Below are positions 12,722 through 23,880 of a DNA stretch of 64,000 bases, one piece after another. Numbering within the stretch: the stretch's first letter is position 1; each line of letters opens with the position of its first letter. The stretch covers positions 25,560,158 through 25,624,157 of the forward strand of contig NC_068938.1 of the NCBI RefSeq assembly GCF_016801865.2, in the 5' to 3' direction. The DNA is from Culex pipiens pallens (taxonomy: Eukaryota > Arthropoda > Insecta > Diptera > Culicidae). The translations under genes were made by a program, and so were the position numbers. Under the pieces are notes generated by a model that worked only from the letters and a program-made list of their open reading frames with translations, made no database searches and was not told where the DNA came from.

Positions 12722-13808
12722 TGCAATTTTGGTCATTTTGGACATTTTGATCAGTTTGGTCATTTTGGTCATTTTAGCCATTTTGGTCATTTTAGCCATT
12801 TTGGCCATTTTGGTCATTTTGGTCATTTTGGTCATTTTGGAAATTTTGGTCATTTTGGTCATATTAGCCATTTTGGTCATTTTGGTCATTTTGGTCATTT
12901 TGGTCATTTTGATCATATTGGTCATTTTGGCAATTTTGATCATATTGGTCATTTTGGTCATTTTGGTCATTTTGGCCATTTTGGTCATTTTGGTCATTTT
13001 GGTCATTTTGGAAATTTTGGTCATTTTGGTCATATTAGCCATTTTGATCACTTTGGTCATTTTAGTCATTTTTGTCGTTTTGGTCATTTTGATCATTTTG
13101 GTCATTTTGGTCATTTTGTTCATTTTGGTCATTTTGGTCATTTTGGTCATTTTGATCATTTTGGTCATTTTGGCAATTTTGATCATTTTGGTCATTTTGG
13201 TCATTTTGATCATTTTGGTCATTTTGGCAATTTTTATCATTTTGGTCATTTTGGTCATTTTGGTCATATTAGCCATTTTGATCACTTTGGTCATTTTAGT
13301 CATTTTTGTCGTTTTGGTCATTTTGATCATTTTTGGTCATTTTGATTATTTTGGTCATTTTGGTGTTGTGGTAATTTTGGTAATTTTGTTCATTTTGTTC
13401 ATTTTGGTCATTTTGGTCAATTTGGTCATTTTGGTCATTTTGGTCATTTTGGTCATTTTGGTCATTTTGTTTATTTGGTTCATTTTGTTTATTTGGTTCA
13501 ATTTCGTAATTTTCGTAATTTTCGTAATTTTCGTAATTTTCGTAATATTCGTAATATTCGTAATTTTCGTAATTTTCGTAATTTTCGTAATTTTCGTAAT
13601 TTTCGTCATTTTGGTCATTTTGATCATTTTGGCCATTTTGGTCATTTTGGTTATTTTGGTCATTTTGGTCATTTTGGTCATTTTGGTCATTTTGGTCATT
13701 TTGGTCATTTTGGTCATTTTGGTCATTTTGGTCATTTTGGTCATTTTGGTCATTTTGGTCATTTTGGTCATTTTGGTCATTTTGGTCATTTTGGTCATTT
13801 TGGTCATT
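12722..13808. repeat. 9-bp minisatellite C, unit TCATTTTGG, with higher-order structure
   Basis: About 120 units of a 9-mer that differs from array A by one T to G change. Variants are common in the left part (agccattttgg, gatcatttt, aaattttgg) and absent in the last 150 bp. A run of variant units beginning catattagccattttgatca occurs at 13031 and again at 13265, a distance of 234 bp or exactly 26 units, showing a block duplication. A sub-array with unit AATTTTCGT (about 11 copies) is embedded at 13500-13605. Long frames through it are repeat artefacts. Confidence 0.96.
13500..13605. repeat. Embedded 9-bp sub-array, unit AATTTTCGT
   Basis: Roughly eleven units that replace TCATTTTGG inside minisatellite C, two of them AATATTCGT. 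The 9-bp register is kept on both sides. Confidence 0.9.
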
Positions 13809-14078
13809 CGAGGTTAAAAGTTCCGATTTGGTGTCTTTGAAAAAGTTGTAGGTTATGATTAGAATTTCAGAAAAAAAACACAGGAAAAATCGCGATTGTT
13901 TTTCACTTAACATGTTATCACTAAGAGTTGATAATAACTTTTTTTATAAATAGCACCGTTTCAAGATATAGGTATTTTAGGCAATTTTTAAATTCTGATG
14001 TTATAAAATACTATGTGGAAGAAAAAATGGAAAAAATATTTTTGAAGTGCTGAAAAAAACAACAATTTTCAATTTTTG
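13809..14078. repeat. F-family fragment
   Basis: Starts with 'ccgatttggtgtctttgaaaaagttgtagg', the same phrase as in the F outer arm, in the orientation of an F left arm. It is cut by the A element at 14079. Confidence 0.5.
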
Positions 14079-14456
14079 CACAGCAAATAAAGTTGTAATG
14101 CAGCTGCTTGTAAAAGGCCTGGACGTAAAATAATTTTTGCATTTTTCATGAAATTCTATGTAATATTACACCCTGAAATATGTAGCCCATCAGTATGGGA
14201 AATCTACTTGGCCGAAATGTCAAGCTCATATATGCGTCTATCCTTTCAAATTTTCATCGGTCTGATGGCCGAGCGGGCTAAGGCGCCAGTCCTTACTGTT
14301 GGCGCTGAGTTTGAATCCTGTCGGTTGCAACTTTTTTTTTGTGTGTAGAAATGTTGTACATGCAAAAATTGTACATGCAGTGTGTTATATCAAGTGTCTT
14401 TTTTGACGAATGTGCATGCTTTTGCATGCGATTTTACTATCGGATTTTTTGCTGTG
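14079..14456 (-). mobile_element. Family A inverted-repeat element carrying a tRNA-like cassette
   Basis: Ends are CACAGCAAATAAA on the left and the complement of CACAGCAAAAAATCCGATAG on the right, flanked on both sides by TG (TA in other copies). The complementary strand reads ATCGCATGCAAAAGCATGCA near one end, then the tRNA-like segment, then 'cccatactgatgggctacat' and 'agggtgtaatattacat'. It is 378 bp with no transposase, so it is a non-autonomous element. Sister copies are at 17650-17943 and 25757-27698. The superfamily is not certain; TA target sites suggest a Tc1/mariner-like mobilising enzyme. Confidence 0.75.
14258..14331 (+). ncRNA. tRNA-like segment (class II, Leu/Ser-type A box) inside family A element
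   Basis: Contains tgatggccgagcgggctaag, close to the A box of Leu and Ser tRNAs, and gagtttgaatcc, close to a B box (GGTTCGAATCC). A run of nine T follows directly and would terminate RNA polymerase III. The anticodon-loop position reads TTA after C rather than the universal T33, and no long variable arm is present. It is therefore a tRNA-derived remnant, not a functional tRNA; transcription by pol III is possible but not shown. Confidence 0.6.
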
Positions 14457-14840
14457 TGGTTTTGTTGATCTACACAGAAAAAAAGTTGAATTTTAGAATG
14501 TTGAAAATTTGGTTGAATATTACCTCTTTTACATGAAAAATATGTAAAAATGTGAGCCTGATGAATATTCATCAAAAACTGATGAAAATTCATCATTTTC
14601 TGGGGTAAAATTAAGCATTTTTTCTGGGGTAAAATTAGGCACATACAAAAAAATACAAAATTGACTGCGCTGGCTCAACTTGTGTAATATTTGATGGTTC
14701 GTAAGGTAACGTAGGAATATTCTTTTTTAACGTAATTTTCCCTAAACTAATGAGAGCACAGTGCAATTACACATAAAAGATGTAAATTAACACATTTTTA
14801 AAGTATTTTTACAGTTTGCTCTAATTCCAAAGTTTTTCCA
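14457..14840. repeat. AT-rich DNA with short dispersed repeats
   Basis: Holds a two-copy tandem phrase ctggggtaaaattaagcatt at 14600 and 14624, an imperfect inverted pair of 'gatgaatattcatc' type at 14560-14593, and a 'tgtaa...ttaca' motif block at 14765-14815 like those at 23.75, 31.6 and 50.5 kb. No gene. Confidence 0.45.
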
Positions 14841-17160
14841 ATTATTAATGATTTCATCTCACTGTACAACGCTCTGTCACCCACAACCAGAGCGCAGGGT
14901 TCAGAACTCAACGGTATTCGTCACAAAAGCTGCTGGCTTCAATCGTCACCCAACTATCGGCATGAGTCAGTTCGGTTGCTTTTTGTATCTCCAACGAGTA
15001 ACCCGCCAGACTTGGGCCAGACTTTTTGCAGGGTGTGCCGTTCTTGGCACTGGATTTAAATCCAACGGGCTTACATCGGCTGCGGGTCCGCGCAATTCAC
15101 CCGATTAAGGTGTACGCAGCGAATGGACGGAGAGGTCAAACTTGGTGGTCGCGGGACGACCTTTCGGGGGGTTCGTTATCTGGTCGCTGTGAGGTTGGGT
15201 TCGCGTTGTGCCTCGGACGTGGATTTCATAACTATTTTCTGCCGCCTTTAGGCGGGGGGTTGAGATTAAAACGAAATCCGCTTCAAAGGCACATTCGCTG
15301 ACTACGTCAGCGCCCCGCACCATTAAAAGTGATTAGCTTATGCGGGCTGGATTAAGCGATAAACCTTGAACGGTGAGGTCTCAGGTCACGTCACTAGATC
15401 ATTTTACCCTTCGTTGAGTGCAGTGATTACATCGGACTGTGCATAAAATTGCGTTTCTTCGCCATCAGACGAAAAACACATTTGTCAGCCCTGCTTTTGA
15501 CATTTTGACTAAACGAAAAGTGAAGAAATCGATTATAGTCGCACTCCGGCTGGAAGCAATCAAGATTCAATCGCACACCCAAGAACAACGTCCGCTCACA
15601 AAACGCCTTGGCACCGAAAACAAAAAATCGAAACAAATTGCACAAACAACACGCAGGGGCTGCATGCCAAAAATTATCGAAATTTTCCTCTCCACACTGT
15701 GTGAAGGTTCCAGTTCGATTCCATTCAAATCTTGCCAACCGACTTTGTAGCAGAGAGAGAGAGAGGCCGTCACTAAATTTTCGACTTCGATCGATCACAC
15801 ATCTCAAATTGATTTTTGTTTTGTTCCTCTTTTTTGATTAAAAGACTTGATTACGAAAGTCGGTGGATTGTTTCCGCAGTTACGCACTATTGGCACGCGT
15901 CTAAATCGCCGGATGTTTCACGAGGAAACTAACAAAAAACAATTGACTGACTCAAGTAGTAGACTCGTTTTTGGATTTGGAAATTTTACAGAAATCAATA
16001 TACTTGTTTGTTTTAACTTACAATTCCATATTTTTAGAGAGCAACCATCTTTTGTGCTTACCTGTAATAAATAAAAAAAACACACAGAATGTTAGTTACT
16101 TGAATAACTCTGCAAGGTAGAAATCATGAACAGCTGCATATGATGTGACATTTCCATATAATAAACCACAATTGATCCTAAATGATAAATCAAGCCAAAG
16201 GACAAGGCAAATATGATGCTGATTGAATTATGCTGGCAAACATGCAAACTGACAACCACTTTCACTCGTTAGGAAACAATGGTCAGCAACGCCAACGAGA
16301 CAACCTCCTCCCCACTCCTCAGACTTGGCACAGCACGGTCAAGCACGACTTCCAACAGGCCCCAAATACCCCATTTCAAAATCAAACCTTCCCCCGTCCT
16401 CCACTCATATCTTCCCTATCGCGCAGCCTCATTCAAACGGCAAAATTTCACAACAAACAGCCCCGAGAGGGGGAGCTCCTTCGGTAAGACCCACATCTTC
16501 GCTAACCCAACGCCCATCATCCCACGCAGCATTACTTCCTATGTCCCGGGCATGACCCCGTAGTACCGGGTGGGGAGGAGGCAAAAAAAATACGGAAAAC
16601 TTTCCTAATCAATTACGATCACCCACACTCGCAAGCACGCGATACGCGAATCGGAGTCCCCGGCCATGACTCACGCGCTCTACCCCGTAACCAACGCTTG
16701 AGTTAAGCAGCTTTCGCAAGTAAGCACACACAGAAATATAAATCTTGAAATTTTATTTTCCAATCATATTTACGACGCGAGTTGAGCCCTAACGGAAAGG
16801 GAAAACTGAACAGCAGTGGGTCAACGCCACAGTTACAGAAGACTGAGTCTGGCAGCGCGTCAAAAATCATTAGACCCCTGGGCGGTACCTGGGACACCCC
16901 GAATCGGGACATGTGTGTGACTCCAATAGGTTGGTACAAATCAGTCTTGTCGGGTGGCCGCCGACCGTAATGAGCTGCTGCTGCTGCGGTAGACAGTTGG
17001 CAAATAAACGCCATGTGTGCGCGAGTGTTCCCTTCCTGCACGCGATGTTAGGCGGTGATGAAGACTGCAACTAGCCCGAGGACTAGTAGCTTTGATTATG
17101 TTTTGAGCGGGAGGGCTAAGACAACGTGTTATCTGTGAAATTTTGTGATATGTTTTAGGT
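14841..17160. other. Unique DNA without a supported gene
   Basis: Balanced composition with CpGs near 15130-15320 and 16600-16700. Frames of 60-126 codons occur on both strands, none with recognisable motifs. A GA run lies at 15753-15763. No repeat copy or tRNA-like segment was recognised. Confidence 0.35.
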
Positions 17161-17649
17161 TTAATATATCAAAAATGTGGACAAAAAATATGTATAATCC
17201 TTTTTAAATAAAAATACAAATTTCATTCGAAAAATATTTTGCATTTTTTTATAAAATGTACCATTCTCAAATTACAGCCTCTTTTAGGTATGTGAGCAAT
17301 TCTGTACCAAAACCGAAAATTGATTTTATTTTCTTATTTTTCTACACTGAAATAAAAAATATACCAAATTCCTAGAATAAAAGAATATTGTACTTTTTTA
17401 AAATTTCAGTGTATAAATCTTGGCATACGAGTCTCCGTACAATTTTGGCAATTGTCCATACAAATTTAAAAATATGGTTTTTGAAAAAATCGTCCATAAA
17501 TGTTAGAATGTAATATTGAATATTTGGCCCTTTTCAAATGTAAGCCTTGAATCAAAAAACTTTTTTCGAAAAGTTCGGAAAATTCCACGAATGTTTAATA
17601 TTTTATCATATCGACGTTAGAAAATGGTAAGTTGTTTGGGTGAGACTTA

Positions 17650-17943
17650 CACAGCAAAAAATCCGATGGTAAAATCGCATGCAAAAGCATGCATATCACC
17701 TTGCTACCGACGAGATTTAAACCCAGCACCAACAGTAAGGACTGGAGCCCGGCCATCAAACCGATGATATGCTGTAAGGATAAACGCATTTATGAGCTTG
17801 ACATTTCGGTCAAGTAGGTTTCCCATACTGATGGGCTACATATTTCAGGGCGTAAAATTACATAAAATTGCATAAAATAATGCAATATTTATTTTACACC
17901 CAGCACTTTTACACGCAGCTGAATTACTACTTTTATAGCTGTG
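17650..17943 (+). mobile_element. Family A inverted-repeat element inserted in F
   Basis: Begins CACAGCAAAAAATCCGATGG and ends with the complement, ...agctgtg, flanked by TA on the left and CA on the right. It carries a shortened minus-strand tRNA-like segment (17703-17763) that has lost about ten bases of the A box. Uninterrupted copies of the host phrase at 59545-59560 (complement) and 63912-63932 show the original site and support a TA target duplication. Confidence 0.8.
17703..17763 (-). ncRNA. Shortened tRNA-like segment
   Basis: On the minus strand it reads tgatggccgggctccagtcc and then a ...gctgggtttaaatctcg B-box region. Compared with the 14258 copy, the gagcgggctaaggcg part is reduced. 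It is a decayed cassette. Confidence 0.5.
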
Positions 17944-18715
17944 CAGAAAACATCAATTTTCATGTTTTTAAACCTTTGCATTGCAATATCTCAGCAACTA
18001 AGGGTCGTATCAACAAAGTTCAAAAAAGCAAAATATAGAGAATTTTCTCAGCTTTTCAAAAATATGGGCAAACATGTGCACTGATTTAAAAAATGAAAAA
18101 GTGCGACTATTTTCAAAAAAGTTACTTCAAAATTACCTCAACTTGAAAACGGTGCACTTTATCACAATTTCACTGAAGTACTTTTTGATTGCAAATTTAA
18201 TTTTACATCGAAAAATGAAGTTGAAAATTTTTTGCGACCAATTTTTATTTTTTTTTAAATCAGTATTGATTCAAAAATTCATAACTCGGTCAAAGATTTT
18301 TTGCATAACCTGGAAATTTCTGAAAAGTTGGCATATTATGTCTTCTAAAACATATAAAAAAATAAAAATATTGTTTTTTTTGCAAATCAAGTTTTAGTGA
18401 CAAAAAGTTTAACATAAAATCACCAAACATTTTTTACCGTGGATCATTTTTTCAGTGTAGTCCTTATCCACAACTACAACTTTGCCGAAGACACCAAATC
18501 GATCAAAAAATTCCTTGAAAAGGTACAGATTTTTGAATTTTCATACATCGTTTTTGTATAGACAGCTGCCAAATTTGTATGGAAAATTATATGGACAAAC
18601 TAATGATGCAAAATGGCTTCCTTGGGCATACCGAAGGCACCAAAAAAGTTTCAGTCGGATTTAAAAGTTCAAAATTTAAAATTCTAAAAAAGACCGATTT
18701 CGTAAAGAATTGCTT

Positions 18716-19277
18716 TAATATATTTATTTTTTAGATAATTTTCGCTCTGGAACTTTGAAAATCGTGCAATTATTTCTGAGATACAGCTACACAAATAATT
18801 CGAATTGGTGAAAATAAATTTCACCTAATAAGCTTGTCAATATCAAGTTCTGATATCTCGGAATCTATTGAACCGATTTGCAATGTTTCAAACTGAAACA
18901 TAAGAAAAATGTTTGGTCTTTTCAAAAAAAATTAAACAAAAAAAATTGAAATCAGTGAGAACAACTCAAAAGTGAAACATAAGATAGACAGAAAACACGA
19001 ACTAAATATGATAATTTCAAGAAAAGGCCAAGAAAATACACTTGAAGCTCTTAGAATCTTAGAAAACAAATCTTGATGCAGCCAATGGTGCTTTGTGTAG
19101 TTTGTAGAAGAATTTTAAGTATTGTGAATAATTTTTCACAATCATTGCTCCAAGAGTGAATAACACCATCTACGACCTTAAGCTAAAATCAGATACCAAA
19201 AGTATAAAAAACAAAAAATGCTTTATTTGCAAGCACAAATGCACAAAATCGAAGATAAAAAGCCATACCCAAGCAAG
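18716..19277. other. AT-rich DNA, nothing recognised
   Basis: No gene, tRNA-like segment or clear repeat boundary was seen. Confidence 0.4.
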
Positions 19278-19600
19278 TTAGGCCGTTGCAAATATACACT
19301 GAATAATCAGGGGGGCAAAAACATTTTTTTTTCTAAAAACTTCAAAATTTTAATGAAAACAAAAGTTTAATCAACTGAAAACCAGTAAAATGCATTTTCC
19401 CGCGATTACAAGCATGTTTGAATTCCTTTGAAAACATTTTAAATTTACATGAAATACCAATTTTTGCGAAAAAAAAATTCCGTCCATACCTCGATATTTT
19501 CAAAACTAATGATTGGAAAGCAACTATATGCCTGTAAAATGCATTTTAAAACACTTTTTTCATCCAAATGTTAAAACCTAGACTTGTAATTTCAAAGCCA
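19278..19600. mobile_element. Family G element, one end recognised
   Basis: Begins TTAGGCCGTTGCAAATA, the end seen at 39788 and, inverted, at 34645-34660. Shared inner phrases are 'caggggggcaaaaaca', 'aaaatgcattttaaaacacttttttcatccaaatgtt' and 'tcgatattttcaaaactaatgattgg'. The opposite end could not be placed. It is non-coding. Confidence 0.6.
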
Positions 19601-20010
19601 ACATAAATCGTTCCAATTTACTTTCATGGATCAAATAAATCTAATTTGTAATTTAAGAGTTAGAATGCTTACAAAAAATCTTTCGATTCAGATTTTACAA
19701 ACATAAAAATGAATCACATTTTTCGTTGAATGAACTTAAAAAAATGCCAGACTTGCCTTTTATCAATCCTTTTTTGATCGAAAACATTATTTTTTTGTCA
19801 AAACTTAGCAACACAAATTGTAAAAAACTTAGAAAAAACATACAAGTTTTGAACAAAAACTTCCTTTCAATTGACGTAATTTTCAGCCCGTTACAAAAAA
19901 TATTTTGAAAAAAATTATTTTTTTTCTAGATTGCCATTACGTTATCCAAAGTTGAATTATATAAATCAGGAAAAAAAAAGATTTTAAAATAAATTCAAAC
20001 AATCCTTCAT
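19601..20010. other. AT-rich DNA, nothing recognised
   Basis: No feature apart from A/T runs. A 60-codon frame at 19726 is compositionally random. Confidence 0.4.
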
Positions 20011-22700
20011 GCCTCTCAAACACTTAATCACTCCCAACACAGCCACCCACACAATCAAAAGGTACACGTGTGCCTCAAAAGCCTGGGGGTGGTTAGCACA
20101 ATAAATGCCACGTCGCGAGACGCCTATTACACCCCGGCAGTCAGTCTGTACACCACGCGGAAATGATTAAATTCTAAAATCGAATCGAATCATATCAAAT
20201 GGAATTACTCACGCAGCCCCCCTCCTGCAACAGACACACACGATTCGACTCGTCGAACCCCGAGGGGGTAAGTCTGGTGTCTAGTCTGTAACCATCACCA
20301 ACACAGCAGCACCAGTCACGCACGATATTTGTTTGCGCCTTATTTGGTAGTAGTGAGCAATGGGTTCGTGCTGTTGTTGTTGATGTTGAAGTTTATGGGA
20401 CGCGACTTGGGGTTATGTACTTTGGTGTTATATGAGACCGTCATCAGGATGAGGTAATGATGACGAAATTCTAACATCAAGAGTTGATAATCTGCTCCCA
20501 GGAACCAAAACCTCCGACAACTTTAACAACAACAACTAAGGAAACGGATGTCAGAAGACGATGCTTTCGCCGACACTTTTGCACCACGAGATCTTGTTGG
20601 TGGTTGCGAAACAGAATGCAATTGAGTAGCCAATTGTTGGCAAAAGAAGTAACAACGAATGTGAGAAACTTGGTCAACACTGAATGTCAGCCAGGTATGG
20701 TTCGGGTGTACACAATTTCAGAAGATCAAAAAAGCAGACATCACTGCCATCAAAATTAAGAACCTGCACCCAAAGTTAAAGAATGAGGGGATAGTCCTCA
20801 CGAAAAGAAACGTGAGGAAAGTGCTAGTTTACGAGAGTATAGTCCTCTCGTGTGTTCATTCGTTCATTCGAACAGATCATCCTATTGAGTGGCTTATATG
20901 GACAAATAAACGCCACTTAGTCACCGAACCATGGTGGCCCATACGGCAAAGGCACGATTGAATATGCCGGAGGTCTTGGGTTCGAGTCTCGGTACCGGTA
21001 CTTTTTTTTTGATAGATGAACTTTTTTTTGAAGATGAACCCATGAGTAAAGTACTCTCGATAATTTCGGGATTTATCCTCTCAGTCTGCACACAGTACCA
21101 TTTTACTACCGAATCGTGCTCTTTATCCTCTCGTATGCCGATGCCCAGTTCTGGGTGTGTGTGATATACGAGATTGTAGACTTGGGAAGCTCAAATTTGG
21201 TAATTTACTTCGGTGTTAAGATTAAAAGGTGTTCAAGACGTTGGAAACAAGACGATTCGACACGCGGCTCCAAGCTCAGTCGTAACTCTTGGACCCGGTA
21301 TAGGAAGGAAATCAAGGTTGGTCGCACGCAGATTAAGCCCCGAAGCCCCCCAAAAGCAGACTCAGTTCGGACAGCAGTTTTGTCCAAGGTTGTGATGGCC
21401 TCCGCTACGGATGTGGTGGTGCGGAGCGCGGGGATTTACGCCTTGTTTTAGACGTCGCCGTCAAGGCAGATGGATTTTTTCCGTGGCCGATGGGAAATGG
21501 TTGGAGAATTGGAGTTTAACGAGCTGTTGTCTGTGATACAGCTCAGTGACTTACGGTCGGCCGATCGGAAACGGAAAACTGATTAGTCGTGTGACAGGTG
21601 GCAGACGAGGGCTGAACTAAATATGGTTCGCTGACTCATTATTTTTCTGTGTGTAGCAAATCGTATAATCCATAATCTTTTTTGTGGCTTTTGTCGATGA
21701 AAATTTACTCAATTCCATTAGAAGCAAGCTATCATCTAGAGATTGAAATTGAGAAACATGTACTGTCACTCTTCGAAGACTTTTGAGATAATACCATCGC
21801 TGATCAAAAAGTAAATTTGTCAACAGAATGAATATAAGTAACACATGGAATAATCTAAATAAGCCTTTGTGATTTTTCCATCGAATTCCAACCTCGAATT
21901 CATTCATCAAATTTTCTAAGCCCCGTCTGGTCCAACATCCGCTACACCAGAACGTGCCAGCAGTATAATCAATAACTTTCGTGCGAAGCACCAACAACAA
22001 AAACAAAACAAGTAATTCCAAAATCCAGATCAACAACAACACTATATCGATTCACGTTTCGAGCAACCTTGCTCTCGGCAACCGATTTTGGAACCACCGA
22101 CGACTTTACGCGCCGTTACTTTATCGAGACAACACGAACCGAACAAGGCCCAGCTCGTTGCACACGCACTTTGGCACTTTTTGCCAGTAGTGTATGTGCA
22201 CCGGTCCGTATCTTCCGGTTACTGTCACGACAGCCATGTGCCGGTGCGAAAGTGAATCGTGCAGCAACCGAGAGAGAGAGAGAAGTTGGCATTCTCGGAA
22301 AGAGAGCGCGCGGCTGGATTCGAACTTGGTACCTTGTGGTTTGCAAAACTTTTCGAAGCTCGCAGTCAGCAAATTTGGTTCGTTAAAAGGGCACAAAAGG
22401 GAAGCTTCGCTTGGATTTAGTGAGGGATTTACTTCCCCTTTCTCTCTTTCCAGCAGCCATTATTGCGTCCCCCTGATATAATTTATCACCCCAATCCGGC
22501 AATTTCGGAGGGGACAAAACGAGATGGAATTGCGACCTGAAAGAGCTCCATTATCATTTTGTGCGACACAACGCACGCCAAGTTAAGCCGATAAGATGTC
22601 CTCTTCTGCACATGATCGAAGCAATCTGTGCCCGTGTTCGGACGCGTTTTTTGAGCGCTGTCATTTTTTTTCCATTTAATCGTCTTTAAAAGTGTAAAAT
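20011..22700. other. Unique DNA with one tRNA-like, SINE-like unit
   Basis: Balanced composition with CpG-rich stretches near 22080-22330 and a short GA run at 22270-22281. Frames of 60-141 codons are present on both strands without domain motifs. The only recognisable unit is the tRNA-like element at 20931. The phrase acacaacgcacgccaagtta at 22565 recurs at 23624. Confidence 0.35.
20931..21001 (+). ncRNA. tRNA-like head of a SINE-like or MITE-like element
   Basis: The phrase atggtggcccatacggcaaa resembles an A box and gggttcgagtctc is a good B box, at roughly tRNA spacing. Nine T follow at 21002-21010. The surrounding DNA has flanking motifs in opposite orientation (tacgagagtatagtcctctc at 20832; ctttatcctctcgtatgcc near 21119), so the tRNA-like DNA may sit in a terminal-inverted-repeat unit of about 0.35 kb. 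No convincing cloverleaf or anticodon stem could be built, so it is not called as a functional tRNA. Confidence 0.5.
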
Positions 22701-23599
22701 TTCTTAAAATACGGAGATCTCTTTATAATTTTCGGTTCAAGACATTTGTAGTTGAAGTGATGGAAGTGAAAGGTAGACTTTTTCGGTGATATTTTTGAAA
22801 TACGACTTTCTCGACTCGGCTCCACCGGGAGGAGATGTCAGCAGCAACAAGAAGATCAGGACCTGGGTAACTTCACGAAGTGGCCATCAGCTAGAGCGTT
22901 GCCAGTGGTTCCAGTTCGACAACATAAATTCCAGAATGGCGACGTCGTTTTTCAAGAATTGTCGAAGCAGATGTGGGTGGTGATCATCATTCATCCTCAT
23001 TAAAGTGGGTCGCTTGCAGTTAATCGTGCGGTATCAGGATTGCTGCCGGAAGCTCTGCTGATTAAGACAGGGATTCAAGAAAAGTCAAGATTCATGTGAC
23101 ATGTGGCGAAACGATCGGAAATGAGCTGGTTTCGAAGATTCTTCGTATTTGGTGAGAGCTTTCCATTTTTATTTTCAATTGACACTTCCATCCACTCTAA
23201 CATCCATACATGTCACTAAAGACCAACCACGCCAATCTTACTATATACGCGGTAGGGTGTTCCCTTGGTCGTTCGCTGTGAGTTGTGGATTGCCTGCTTC
23301 TCTAATGAAGGTTCGACTGAGGGGGCATGCTTATTAATTTCTCGTCGCTCCATACCCTCAGTGACGTGATGGGAGCAAGGGCGTCTATGCAAAGTGTCCC
23401 TACACCCGCTAAAAATTTCCGGCGCTTGGGGTGGGAAGAGGGAAACCATTGTATTTTATGCGCCGGTATTTGTAGCATAAAAATTCGTGCAAAAAAACTT
23501 ATGCACGTGGGTGTACAGATTACGGAGTAAAAGATGATCGAATTGTTCACCTAGCGCTCACATGTGTTCCAGGACCAAGTTGCCTGCGGGTATGGGGAT
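22701..23599. other. Unique DNA, no supported gene
   Basis: Balanced composition; only short frames without motifs. Confidence 0.35.
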
Positions 23600-23626
23600 C
23601 ATACATACATACATACATACATACAC
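23600..23626. repeat. (ACAT)n microsatellite
   Basis: Six tandem ACAT tetramers. Confidence 0.9.
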
Positions 23627-23735
23627 AACGCACGCCAAGTTAAGCCAACTTGGTCAGCGCTACGGGAGGAAACAGGACGCCAGAAGCAGTCATCAGACCA
23701 GAAATTTTGCACACCAGTGTGCGTAATAATCACAG

Positions 23736-23880
23736 TAAATAGTAAAATTAACAATAATGTAAATCTACTGTAAAAAGTACATTACATCAAAACCATGTAA
23801 TGACATTTTTTTTAAATCAATGTAAAATTACATCTGAAACAATGTAAATTAACGTACATTTTTTCCAGTGTAACAAACAG
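23736..23880. repeat. TGTAA/TTACA-rich dispersed repeat
   Basis: The words 'tgtaa' and 'ttacat' alternate several times (attacatcaaaaccatgtaatg, aatgtaaaattacatctg) before the phrase tttttccagtgtaac. Similar blocks occur near 14765, 31560-31790 and 50455-50590. It is probably a small non-autonomous element, but its borders are unclear. Confidence 0.4.

Larger units (their letters stand above)
17294..18715 (+). mobile_element. Family F foldback element, interrupted by a family A element
   Basis: The left end gagcaattctgtaccaaaac matches other F left ends (54459). Inner phrases include 'tcgacgttagaaaatgg', 'aacctttgcattgcaatatctcagcaac' and 'aactttgccgaagacaccaaatcg', and the right end is a decayed gtaaagaattgct near 18714. 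Family A element 17650-17943 sits in the phrase gagactTA|gaaaacatcaatt. It has no transposase and is non-autonomous. Confidence 0.65.

Noticed and set aside
9286..13808. CRISPR array or telomere
   Set aside because: No spacers between units, and the 9-mers are not an insect telomere unit; the host is a eukaryote.
12692..13913. Reading frames of 150-362 codons on both strands
   Set aside because: Same artefact of 9-bp minisatellite C.
14258..14331. Functional Leu or suppressor-type tRNA gene
   Set aside because: T33 is replaced, no class II variable arm is present, stems are weak, and the sequence is carried within a repetitive element.
22310..22345. tRNA B box on the minus strand (aagttcgaatccagcc)
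   Set aside because: No A box at a suitable distance and no T-stem pairing.
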